8,751 nucleotides of DNA from Candidatus Caenarcanales bacterium (GTDB taxonomy: Bacteria > Cyanobacteriota > Vampirovibrionia > Caenarcaniphilales > Caenarcanaceae), in contig CANLFK010000090.1 of assembly GCA_947489925.1 (NCBI GenBank), forward strand, positions 1 to 8,751, given 5' to 3'. The translations under genes were made by a program, and so were the position numbers. The notes under the pieces are model-generated. The model saw nothing but the letters and a program-made list of their open reading frames with translations. It was not told the origin of the DNA and did not search any database. Below are positions 1 to 6,150 of this stretch, piece after piece (positions within the stretch are counted from its first letter, which is position 1; each line of letters opens with the position of its first letter).

Positions 1-28
1 CTTTAAATTCTTTTTCGTATTTAGACAT
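1..28 (-). CDS. Start of an unidentified gene, cut by the left edge
   Basis: Only nine codons are visible (M-S-K-Y-E-K-E-F-K), reading leftwards from an ATG complementary to 26-28. The start is credible because a strong Shine-Dalgarno sequence precedes it by 8 bases, one of the best ribosome binding sites in the window. It lies 94 bp downstream of the GtrB-like gene on the same strand and is probably a later member of that operon. Nine residues do not allow a product to be named; the stretch is charged and is not a signal peptide. Confidence 0.6.
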
Positions 29-36
29 AAATTGAA

Positions 37-44
37 CTCCTTTT
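37..44 (-). promoter_or_regulatory. Shine-Dalgarno site for the left-edge gene
   Basis: On the minus strand this reads AAAAGGAG, 8 bases before the ATG at 28-26. It is the main evidence that a gene starts at the left edge. Most other genes in the window have weak or no SD sequences. Confidence 0.6.
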
Positions 45-122
45 AATTATTGACTTGTTCTTCGTTCAATTTGTCCCCTTTTTCGGATCAACTTCAGAGA
101 ATCTTTAATTTTTTTAGTGTAT

Positions 123-1067
123 TTATTTTTCTTCAAAGTTTATTCTTTCAGCTTCAATTACAAGAGGTCGCTTTTTGACTTGTGTAAAAATTGCTCCAAT
201 ATATTCACCAATAATCCCAAGGAAGAATAACTGAATACCGCTAAAAAAGAAAATTCCTATAACAAGAGGTGCTATTCCTATTTGAAAACTATCCCAGAAT
301 AATAATTTATAAATAAAATACCCAAAGGCAATAAAAATACTCAAGGAAGAAATACCAAATCCAATAAAACTAGAAAGGCGTAGTGGAAGCTTTGAATGAT
401 TAATAAATCCAAGCATGGCAATATCATAAAGAGTATAAAAGTTATTCTTAGTTTCTCCTTTTTCTCGTCTAGGTTGAACAAAGGGAATTTCCAATTTTGC
501 AAAACCATATTCAGAAACTTGTCCTCTAAAATATGGATAAGGATCATTGAATTCTCTAATTACATCAATGAATTGTTTATCATAAAGTCCAAATCCAGTA
601 AAATTCTCTATTTGTTCAGATTCAGAAATAGAAGATATTAAGCGATAAAAAACTTTCCTTAGAAAAAACATTATTTTATTTTCTTTGCTTTTGTTTTTTA
701 CACCAATTACAATTTTGTAGCCCTTTTCCCAATTTTCCAAGAAAGTTTTAATCATTTCTGGTGGGTCTTGAAAATCTGCCGCAAGTAGTATAACAGCATC
801 GCCTCTTGATTGAAGTAGTCCATAGTATGGAGAACGAATATGTCCAAAATTTCTTGCATTTGCAATTATTTTCAATCTAATATCTTTGCTTGCAAGGTTC
901 TTCAAAATAATTAGTGTACTATCTGTAGAATTATTATCAATAAAAATAATTTCGTGTTCATATAAATTAATTTCCTCAAAAATTTGTTTAATAGTTGAAT
1001 ACATTGTTTCAACATTCTGCTCTTCGTTATAGCAAGGAATTATGACTGAAATAAGTTGTTTATTCAT
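123..1067 (-). CDS. GtrB/DPM1-like polyprenyl-phosphate glycosyltransferase (GT2, membrane-anchored)
   Basis: This is a 314-aa family-2 glycosyltransferase. The N-terminal GT-A domain (about 1-225) starts with SVIIPCYNEE, has the nucleotide-binding DNNSTD at 44-49 and the metal-binding motif ADFQDPPE at 97-104, with D98 and D101 standing for the usual DxxD. A basic RREKGETK loop follows at 200-207, as in DPM1-type enzymes. Two membrane segments (about 232-254 and 264-290) lead into the typical ending IGEYIGAIFTQVKKRP. Known GtrB, ArnC and DPM1 relatives move a sugar from a nucleotide sugar to undecaprenyl or dolichyl phosphate at the cytoplasmic face of the membrane. The length is normal for GtrB-like proteins. 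Its ATG overlaps the stop of the SDR gene by four bases, so coupled translation is likely. The sugar cannot be read from the sequence. No GtrA-type flippase is visible in the window. Confidence 0.9.
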   Translation of the reverse strand: MNKQLISVIIPCYNEEQNVETMYSTIKQIFEEINLYEHEIIFIDNNSTDSTLIILKNLASKDIRLKIIANARNFGHIRSPYYGLLQSRGDAVILLAADFQDPPEMIKTFLENWEKGYKIVIGVKNKSKENKIMFFLRKVFYRLISSISESEQIENFTGFGLYDKQFIDVIREFNDPYPYFRGQVSEYGFAKLEIPFVQPRREKGETKNNFYTLYDIAMLGFINHSKLPLRLSSFIGFGISSLSIFIAFGYFIYKLLFWDSFQIGIAPLVIGIFFFSGIQLFFLGIIGEYIGAIFTQVKKRPLVIEAERINFEEK

Positions 1068-2017
1068 GATTTTATAATAAGCTTTGTTTCAATATCTATT
1101 GTATCCATTGAAGAATATTGAGGTTCAAACCCAATTATTTTAGCTTTATAATTGCTTGAAAAGTAAAGATTTTTATATCCTGTAGAATTTGATATTTTAC
1201 TATTTTTTTCAATTGTGTATTTCAATCCATAATTCACCGAATAAAATTTAAGTAATTCAAATTTATTTATAGGAGATTTGCTATATAAATCAAAACAATC
1301 ATTAATTTTGTTTTTTTCCATACATTTCAGTATCAATGAAAATAAATCACTGGGGTTTGAATAATCTCTAATTATATTTTCTGAATTAGTCTGTAATAAA
1401 TTATCATTTTTAATAGCCTTGATAATTTCAGTTATTAAAAAATTGGAATTCAACTCTACAAAATGACTAAAATAAGAAAAAACACGAATATCAACAATAT
1501 TTAAATGATTTAAAGCTCTATGTTTTGCTTCTGAGTAAATTTTAGCAATTGAATAAAAGTTTTCTTTTTTTATATAATTAACTTTAAGCGAAAATTCAGA
1601 ATCTACTTTTGTAGGAGTATCAAAATTACTATAAACCGCTCCGCTACTAAAATTAATATAAAGACTTTCTTTATTTTTTTGAAGATAAGAAATCACTAAA
1701 TTGTCATATTTTTCAGTAATATCAAAAACATTTTCAACACAATCATTTCTTCCAATACCAACACAATTAATTATGCAATCATAGTCATAGTCATGAAATT
1801 TTTCAAAATTACCATAGAAACATTTTAAATTAATTTTTTCATCTACCAAAAACAAATTAATTTTTTCAGGATTTCTAGCAAACAAGAATAAATTTACATC
1901 ACTTTCCTTATTAAAAGACCAAATAAGACCTTTCGCAATATGGGAAGTCGCACCAATTATTGCAATACTTTTTTTCTTATGATTTAAATATTTTATTACG
2001 GAGTTTGAAGCTATCAT
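1064..2017 (-). CDS. NAD-dependent epimerase/dehydratase-family protein (extended SDR)
   Basis: This 317-aa protein is an extended short-chain dehydrogenase of the kind that modifies nucleotide sugars (epimerase, dehydratase or reductase). A Rossmann strand and turn, IAIIGATSHIAKG (18-30), opens the protein. The usual GxxGxxG is degenerate here: G22, then S25 and A28. The catalytic pattern is present: S124-S125 in FSSGAVY, and Y155-x-x-x-K159 in YSIAK. The segment RDYSNPSDL (217-225) matches the RDxxxxxDL region of UDP-sugar epimerases. The C-terminal part is divergent, so substrate and product are unknown. The start is ATG with no clear SD upstream. The stop overlaps the start of the GtrB-like gene as ATGA, which suggests one operon and perhaps that the SDR finishes the sugar that gene product loads onto lipid. 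The loss of two Rossmann glycines makes NAD(P) binding less certain than for a typical member. Confidence 0.8.
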   Translation of the reverse strand: MIASNSVIKYLNHKKKSIAIIGATSHIAKGLIWSFNKESDVNLFLFARNPEKINLFLVDEKINLKCFYGNFEKFHDYDYDCIINCVGIGRNDCVENVFDITEKYDNLVISYLQKNKESLYINFSSGAVYSNFDTPTKVDSEFSLKVNYIKKENFYSIAKIYSEAKHRALNHLNIVDIRVFSYFSHFVELNSNFLITEIIKAIKNDNLLQTNSENIIRDYSNPSDLFSLILKCMEKNKINDCFDLYSKSPINKFELLKFYSVNYGLKYTIEKNSKISNSTGYKNLYFSSNYKAKIIGFEPQYSSMDTIDIETKLIIKS

Positions 2018-2024
2018 ATTTTAT

Positions 2025-2047
2025 AAATTGTGCAATGAAAACAATTT
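2025..2047. repeat. Inverted repeat in the divergent SDR / MNT-relic spacer
   Basis: Perfect 7-bp arms (AAATTGT at 2025-2031 and ACAATTT at 2041-2047) flank a 9-base loop. It sits 8 bases upstream of the minus-strand SDR start and overlaps the possible -35 box of the plus-strand promoter, so it could be an operator. In DNA this AT-rich a 7-bp match can also arise by chance. Confidence 0.35.
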
Positions 2048-2056
2048 AAGTATAAT
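2028..2056 (+). promoter_or_regulatory. Possible sigma70-type promoter of the relic island
   Basis: TTGTGC (2028-2033) is followed after exactly 17 bases by a consensus TATAAT (2051-2056). Transcription would start near 2063 and read through the MNT relic, the DUF4160 relic and the DUF2442 gene. The -35 box matches only in its TTG, so the -10 box and the spacing carry the call. Confidence 0.4.
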
Positions 2057-2094
2057 GAATTTTAAACTAAAAATATTAAATGGAGTAAATAAAG

Positions 2095-2263
2095 ATGAGA
2101 CTCACTGATAAAGAAAGATAATTTATCAAAAAAGCCTTTTATGAAACATTTAAAGATGGCAAGATAATCTCTTTGGGAGTCGAGTCGATGACACAAAAAG
2201 AGGCGGAGATATTATTCTAAAGAAAAGTTTGAGTTTATAGAAAAAAGTGAAGTGCTGAAATAA
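2095..2263 (+). pseudogene. Broken MNT-domain nucleotidyltransferase (toxin-antitoxin-type), truncated
   Basis: Three fragments in three frames rebuild the N-terminal part of a small MNT nucleotidyltransferase. The first (from ATG 2095, with TGGAG at 2081-2085) reads MRLTDKER, a TAA stop at 2119-2121, then FIKKAFYETFKDGKI. The stop sits where a CAA glutamine would fit. The frame shifts around 2167, and LFGSRVDDTKRGGDI follows at 2169-2213, which is the GS-x(n)-GD nucleotide-binding motif of the family. The second Asp of the usual GDxD is not readable. A further shift near 2220 brings in KFEFIEKSEVLK and a stop at 2261-2263. Family members form MNT/HEPN toxin-antitoxin pairs, in which the MNT protein AMPylates the toxin, or are solitary. 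The coding half after the active site is missing and no HEPN partner is visible. It cannot make an active protein as it stands. Confidence 0.75.
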
Positions 2264-2267
2264 ATAA

Positions 2268-2289
2268 AAAAAAGAAACAATGAAATGAT
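2268..2289 (+). repeat. 22-bp direct repeat, copy 1
   Basis: This copy is identical to 2702-2723 (six A, then GAAACAATGAAATGAT). It lies just after the last MNT fragment. A looser match also continues: the bases at about 2301-2317 (AATGATAAAGTATTTTT) resemble those that follow copy 2, as if copy 2 had lost an internal segment of about 22 bp. The two copies bracket the DUF4160 remnant and the DUF2442 gene. This could reflect duplication or recombination during decay of the island. I see no transposase or terminal inverted repeats. Confidence 0.6.
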
Positions 2290-2331
2290 GAAAATTATAT
2301 TTGTGAAAATGATAAAGTATTTTTAACTTAA

Positions 2332-2421
2332 TGGACTGAAATACACAAAGATGAACTTATGGCAGATTGGAGTTTGGCTCAAAATGGTGAGTTGCCATTT
2401 TTAATTGACCCATTAAAATAG
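2332..2421 (+). pseudogene. C-terminal remnant of a DUF4160 protein
   Basis: The frame 2332-2421 reads W-T-E-I-H-K-D-E-L-M-A-D-W and so on, ending F-L-I-D-P-L-K before a TAG stop. I recognise this as the conserved C-terminus of DUF4160 proteins, which typically ends with an ELHKDEL-like helix, an NGE turn and a DPL-K/R tail. Full-length members are about 80-90 residues, so roughly the first two thirds are gone: the codon before the first W is TAA and there is no in-frame start. DUF4160 genes commonly sit immediately upstream of DUF2442 genes, exactly as here, and the TAG stop overlaps the AGGAG ribosome binding site of the DUF2442 gene. Function is unknown; the pair is often described as toxin-antitoxin-like. 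Family assignment is from memory of its consensus. Confidence 0.7.
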
Positions 2422-2430
2422 GAGATTGAT

Positions 2431-2703
2431 ATGTATTTAGCAGTAAAAGATGTGAAACCACAAGATAATTATAAATTGTTGTTGACTTTCGCAAACGATG
2501 AAGTCAGAGTATTTGATGTCTCTGTGTATTTGGAGATTGGAAAATTTAAAGAGCTTAAAAATAAATCACTTTTTGATAGTGTCAAAGTTAGTTTTGATAG
2601 TATAGAATGGGCAAATAAACTAGATTTAGACCCAGAATTTTTGTATGAAAAGTCAAGAAAACCTGAGCTTGTCAAAAATAGTGAGTCACAAAATGAAAAA
2701 TAA
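2431..2703 (+). CDS. DUF2442 domain protein
   Basis: This is an intact 90-aa gene. The pattern MYLAVKDVKPQDNYKLLLTF, then EVRVFDV, then FKELKN, SLFDSVKVSFDSIEW and LDLDPEFLYEKS is the DUF2442 consensus along its full length (about 1-78). The last dozen residues are a polar tail. The start is secure: AGGAG at 2420-2424 precedes ATG by 6 bases. DUF2442 proteins are small cytoplasmic proteins of unknown biochemical role, usually encoded next to DUF4160 and found in accessory or toxin-antitoxin-like regions. Here the DUF4160 partner is truncated, so DUF2442 survives alone and may be expressed from the promoter near 2056, if that promoter is real. It is out of place in a polysaccharide locus and probably arrived with the relics upstream. 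There is no sign that it takes part in glycan synthesis. Confidence 0.8.
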   Translation: MYLAVKDVKPQDNYKLLLTFANDEVRVFDVSVYLEIGKFKELKNKSLFDSVKVSFDSIEWANKLDLDPEFLYEKSRKPELVKNSESQNEK

Positions 2704-2723
2704 AAAAGAAACAATGAAATGAT
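2702..2723 (+). repeat. 22-bp direct repeat, copy 2
   Basis: This copy is identical to 2268-2289. It overlaps the last base of the DUF2442 stop codon and is followed by ATGATAAAATACTTTAGC. The remaining 62 bases before the transketolase gene hold only very short frames (a 10-codon one ending in TAG at about 2751 and a 7-codon one at 2754-2777), possibly further gene debris. Distance to copy 1 is 434 bp. Confidence 0.6.
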
Positions 2724-2785
2724 AAAATACTTTAGCGAGTACAAAGAATAGAAATGTTCGAAAAAGTAATTAAGTAATATTATTT

Positions 2786-3589
2786 ATGAATTTTAATGTA
2801 ATAAATCTTAGAAAAACAGTTTTAAAAATGGCTTTTGCTGGCTCTACCGTTCATATTGCTTGTGCTTTTTCTTTAATTGAAATTATGGCTGTTCTGTATC
2901 GAAATCATTTACATTTCCCCGAGGGCAGATTTGATGATCCAAATCGTGATTATTTGATATTAAGTAAGGGACATGGTGTAATGGCTCAATACGCTTGTTT
3001 CAGGGAACTTAATTGGATTGATGAAAATGCTATTGAAAATTATTTTAGTAATGGAAGTAAATTAAAAGGTCTTTCAGATGCACATATTTCAGGAATTGAA
3101 GTTACTTCTGGCTCTTTAGGTCATGGTTTATCTGTTGGGGTTGGAATGGCTTTAGGAGCAAAATTGAAAGGTAGTAAGCAAAGAGTGTTTGCCATTATTG
3201 GTGATGGTGAGATGAATGAAGGTAGTATTTGGGAAGCCCTTTTATTTGCGGCTCATTTTGAATTATCAAATTTACTAGTTATTGTCGATAAAAATAATTT
3301 CCAAGCAATGGGAACAACTGATGAAGTCTTAAAATTGGGAAATTTAAAAAAGAAATTAGAAGCTTTTGATTTTGAAACAAGAGAAATAGATGGACATGAT
3401 GAAGCAATAATTGATAAGACGATCTTAGAATTATTAAATTCGAATACAAAAAAGCCAAAAGCAATTGTTGCCCATACTATTAAAGGTAAAGGCATTTCTT
3501 TTATGGAAAATAATAATTGCTGGCATTATACTCGCTTAACTTCCGAAACCTATAAACAAGCCCTTAAAGAACTGGACATTAAAAACTAA
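2786..3589 (+). CDS. Transketolase, N-terminal subunit (ThDP pyrophosphate-binding half)
   Basis: This 267-aa protein covers the PP domain of a transketolase and stops there. The ThDP motif is clear: GDG at 139-141 in IIGDGEMNEGSIWEA, closed by NN at 170-171 in VIVDKNNFQ, about 26 residues after GDG as usual. Other transketolase marks are LSKGHGVMAQY (59-69) and TSGSLGHGLSVGVGMA (107-122). The motif that normally reads GHPGG-S-LS is altered to STVHIACAFS (20-29), keeping the histidine H23 but losing the glycines. Together with the next gene it should form a heteromeric transketolase that moves a two-carbon ketol unit between sugars in the cytoplasm. The start is ATG 2786 with no good SD; a stop lies upstream in frame. 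Split transketolases of this kind often sit in polysaccharide or secondary-metabolite clusters rather than in the pentose phosphate pathway. Substrates are unknown. Confidence 0.9.
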   Translation: MNFNVINLRKTVLKMAFAGSTVHIACAFSLIEIMAVLYRNHLHFPEGRFDDPNRDYLILSKGHGVMAQYACFRELNWIDENAIENYFSNGSKLKGLSDAHISGIEVTSGSLGHGLSVGVGMALGAKLKGSKQRVFAIIGDGEMNEGSIWEALLFAAHFELSNLLVIVDKNNFQAMGTTDEVLKLGNLKKKLEAFDFETREIDGHDEAIIDKTILELLNSNTKKPKAIVAHTIKGKGISFMENNNCWHYTRLTSETYKQALKELDIKN

Positions 3590-3600
3590 AGGTAATAAAA

Positions 3601-4545
3601 ATGAGAAATACTTTTGCAAATTACTTGATTGAAGCGGCACGCTTAGATGAAAAAGTAGTTTTATTAACAGGTGATCATGGTTATGCTTTATTTGATGAAT
3701 TTCGCAAATTATGCCCAAACCAATATTTTAATGCTGGAATTGCAGAACAAAATATGATTGGTGTTTCAGCTGGACTTGCCAAAACGGGTTTCAAACCAAT
3801 AGTATATGGTCTTAGTGCTTTTATTCCAATAAGAGTTCTTGAGCAAATAAAAATTGACTTGTGTTATGAAAACTTACCCGTTATTTTGATAGGCGATGGT
3901 GCTGGCATTGTATATAGTGCATTAGGAACTAGTCATCAAAGCACCGAAGATATTGCAGCTTTAAGAGGAATTCCTAATATAATTATTTTATCTCCAGCTG
4001 ATGCTTCTGAAATGAGAGCCTGTTTTAAACTTGCACAAGAAAGTGAACAAACAGTTTATATAAGAGTTGGTAAAGCTGACTTAGGTTCAGTTCATGATAT
4101 GCCCGTAGATCTCAAAATGGGACAAATAATACCTGTAAAAAAAGAAGCAAAAACAGATATAGTCTTCATTGGAACTGGATCTATAGTTGTATCTGCTTTA
4201 GAAATTGCAAGTAAGTATTCTAATAGTAGTGTTTGGAGTGTCCCTTGCCTAAAGCCAATTGATAAAAAACAAATAGTTGAAGTTATTCTTAATTCAAAAG
4301 TAATTGTAACATTAGAAGAACATTCAATTTATGGAGGGTTAGGTTCAATTATTAGTGAAATTGCTTCTGAGTTTAATGTGAAATTACCTATTTGTACCAT
4401 AGGAATTAATGATAAATTTTCTACTTATTGTGGAAATTATAAATATCTTTTAGAGGAGCATGAATTAGATATTCTTTCTATTGAGAAAAAAATAAATGAT
4501 TTCTTTTTATTACACAATTTAGTAATTTCTTTTGTTTCTCAATAA
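3601..4545 (+). CDS. Transketolase, C-terminal subunit (pyrimidine-binding half)
   Basis: This 314-aa protein supplies the Pyr domain and the C-terminal domain missing from the previous gene. NAGIAEQNMIGVSAGLA (44-60) carries the conserved glutamate, E49, that activates the aminopyrimidine of ThDP. GTSHQSTEDIAALRGIPN (109-126) with H112 and SPADASEM (131-138) are typical of the domain. The C-terminal domain begins near 185 (TDIVFIGTG) and includes LEEHSIYGGLGS at 238-249. The gene starts 11 bp after the N-subunit stop, with AAAGG at 3588-3592 as ribosome binding site, so the two are co-transcribed and probably made in equal amounts. Split DXP synthase-like or pyruvate dehydrogenase-like enzymes share this fold, but the KGH and GDG context of the partner points to transketolase. 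The last residues (about 300-314) are hydrophobic and look like an extension. Confidence 0.9.
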   Translation: MRNTFANYLIEAARLDEKVVLLTGDHGYALFDEFRKLCPNQYFNAGIAEQNMIGVSAGLAKTGFKPIVYGLSAFIPIRVLEQIKIDLCYENLPVILIGDGAGIVYSALGTSHQSTEDIAALRGIPNIIILSPADASEMRACFKLAQESEQTVYIRVGKADLGSVHDMPVDLKMGQIIPVKKEAKTDIVFIGTGSIVVSALEIASKYSNSSVWSVPCLKPIDKKQIVEVILNSKVIVTLEEHSIYGGLGSIISEIASEFNVKLPICTIGINDKFSTYCGNYKYLLEEHELDILSIEKKINDFFLLHNLVISFVSQ

Positions 4546-4605
4546 TTTTTTCTGACTCCTTGGTGGTATTATAAGCCAAAACTACTATGTAAAAGAAACT
4601 AAAAG

Positions 4606-6150
4606 ATGACTGTGATAAGAGATTTCAAAGATCAATTATTTACCAATTTAACAGGCTCAATAAATTGTAAAAGCTTTACTTGGATTATTTTATTAATTGC
4701 ATTAATTTATATTCCATATGGATTTTTTGTTGCTAAGAGGTTCGATCAATTTGGAGTTTCTGTAACTTCTTCATACAAAGAAGCGCTTGAATATTTAGTA
4801 AAAACAATGAACATAAATCCAAAAGGTTTAAATCTTCAATCATCTTATGAGGACTGTGGAAAAGCAATTGCTGGTTCTGATGCTTCTGAGTATATAAGGG
4901 GTGGCATGGGAATTGCTGATGGCAAAGGTATAACTAAAAAATGTTTAGAATGCAAGCCAGCAACATACATGCCATACACATTCCGCCCCCCTGGTACTTC
5001 TATCGCAATTGCTTTAATCGCAACTATTTTTGGAAGAGAACATGTTTATCCATATTTTATTTTCACTTTAATACTTCAATTCCTTTGTAGTGTGATGATT
5101 ATATTGTCAGCTACTCGTTTTATAAAAAGTAATTGGGGTCTTTTTTTGGTAGGTTTATTATCTGTTTTTTGTCCACCTATTACAAATCTTCATTATGGGC
5201 TTGGTTTATTTATGGCAGAGCCACTTTCTAGTTTATTTCTTGCCATTGCCTTTTATTTTCTTGGTAAATTTTGGGATATAGCTCAACATAATAAACCTAC
5301 AAAAAAAAGTATTATTTATTCAATTTTATTTTCAACATCAATGGCTTTAGCATCTTATTCTAGAGATATTTATGGTGCATTTCTTGTTTTTATTTGTTTA
5401 ATAGTTACTATTCATTTTTTGATAAAAAGTAAATATCATTTCAAAATATCAAAGGTTGCTATACATTTTTTAATAGACAAAAGATATTTCAAAACAATAG
5501 CAGTTTTTATAAGTATTTCTTTACTTTGTTTGTTTTTGATTCAATACCCTTTAAAAAATAGAAATAAACATATAATTGGGCATCGGATTATGGCAACTTC
5601 TTCTGGTGGCGTAATTTGGAGAGATGGTCTGTGGATGGATACTAAGAGGTCTGCATGGTGTGTTAATTGTGGATTAGGGCTTGGCTATTATTTAAACCCA
5701 GAAAGAGCTAAAGAAGTACAAAAAAAGTTTGCGACTGGTCAGCCTCATGCAACTTTATATTCAATAAAATCTTTCGTAACGCTAGTATGGAGACATCCAA
5801 TAAAAGCTTTTATGTTTAAGGCTACTCGTTATGATAATCTTTGGTTTGGTACAAGACCTAAATCACTTTTTTTAGATTTCTTTGATACTACTTTGCCTTA
5901 TTTATGGTGTGTAATGGGTAGTATTTTATTTCTAGCTTTTCTATGGATTACAAGGTTTAGATTTTTCCCTGAATTATGGTCATTTCCATTGTTTGTGTTA
6001 ATGTTATCTCCTCTTATACATTTTGAACATCGATATTCTCACCCTTTCTTTTTTCTTATTGTTCCAATTACCAGTGTTTATGTAATTGAGTATATTATTT
6101 CTAAATATAAAATAAAAAAGCAAAAAATCAAGGATGTAAATAAAGCTTAA
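4606..6150 (+). CDS. Polytopic membrane protein, probable GT-C glycosyltransferase
   Basis: This 514-aa integral membrane protein looks like an ArnT/PMT-type GT-C enzyme. TM1 spans about 26-44, then a long loop (about 45-145) carries SDASEYIRGG with D92, placed like the catalytic Asp of GT-C enzymes, and TFRPPGTS (125-132), a PPG signature seen in many members. Further hydrophobic segments lie near 148-170, 175-197, 203-222, 236-272, 297-313, 432-448 and 457-472. MAEPL (203-207) keeps the Glu often found after the third or fourth helix, and HFEHRYSHP (472-480) resembles the conserved RY-x-x-P near the end. Such enzymes transfer sugars from polyprenyl phosphate at the periplasmic face. Two CxxC pairs (C113/C116 and C352/C355) lie in presumed non-membrane loops. 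The gene follows the transketolase pair after 60 bp with no clear SD. The family call is by pattern only, and the acceptor is unknown. Confidence 0.6.
   Translation: MTVIRDFKDQLFTNLTGSINCKSFTWIILLIALIYIPYGFFVAKRFDQFGVSVTSSYKEALEYLVKTMNINPKGLNLQSSYEDCGKAIAGSDASEYIRGGMGIADGKGITKKCLECKPATYMPYTFRPPGTSIAIALIATIFGREHVYPYFIFTLILQFLCSVMIILSATRFIKSNWGLFLVGLLSVFCPPITNLHYGLGLFMAEPLSSLFLAIAFYFLGKFWDIAQHNKPTKKSIIYSILFSTSMALASYSRDIYGAFLVFICLIVTIHFLIKSKYHFKISKVAIHFLIDKRYFKTIAVFISISLLCLFLIQYPLKNRNKHIIGHRIMATSSGGVIWRDGLWMDTKRSAWCVNCGLGLGYYLNPERAKEVQKKFATGQPHATLYSIKSFVTLVWRHPIKAFMFKATRYDNLWFGTRPKSLFLDFFDTTLPYLWCVMGSILFLAFLWITRFRFFPELWSFPLFVLMLSPLIHFEHRYSHPFFFLIVPITSVYVIEYIISKYKIKKQKIKDVNKA

Larger units (their letters stand above)
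2018..2430. other. Non-coding and decayed stretch between the SDR gene and the DUF2442 gene
   Basis: No intact gene is present in these 413 bases. From left to right they hold a perfect 7-bp inverted repeat, a possible plus-strand promoter, a broken MNT nucleotidyltransferase gene, the first copy of a 22-bp direct repeat, and the C-terminal end of a DUF4160 gene. These items are listed separately. Confidence 0.7.

Noticed and set aside
47..135. An alternative minus-strand frame after the GtrB-like gene reading a Lys/Arg-rich peptide of about 29 codons that ends at 47-49
   Set aside because: It has only a possible TTG start inside the preceding gene and no Shine-Dalgarno, and the GtrB-like protein already ends at its normal place. 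Composition is what AT-rich spacer would give.
396..641. Plus-strand open frame of 81 codons inside the GtrB-like gene
   Set aside because: It is the complement of a well-supported coding region, with no recognisable domain.
2469..2744. Minus-strand open frame of 91 codons opposite the DUF2442 gene
   Set aside because: The plus-strand reading matches a known domain over its full length and has a strong ribosome binding site; the antisense frame is a by-product.
2775..2780. TATAAT-like TAATAT as promoter of the transketolase operon
   Set aside because: It lies 5 bases before the ATG, matches the consensus poorly and has no -35 at proper distance; it would give a leaderless transcript.
3253..3718. 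Three minus-strand frames of 60-80 codons opposite the transketolase genes
   Set aside because: All lie inside confident coding regions and show only composition-driven Leu/Ser/Phe-rich translations.
4546..4605. Possible terminator hairpin (TTGG...CCAA) between the transketolase and membrane-protein genes
   Set aside because: The stem is only 4 bp with no T-run after it, and the genes look co-oriented and close.
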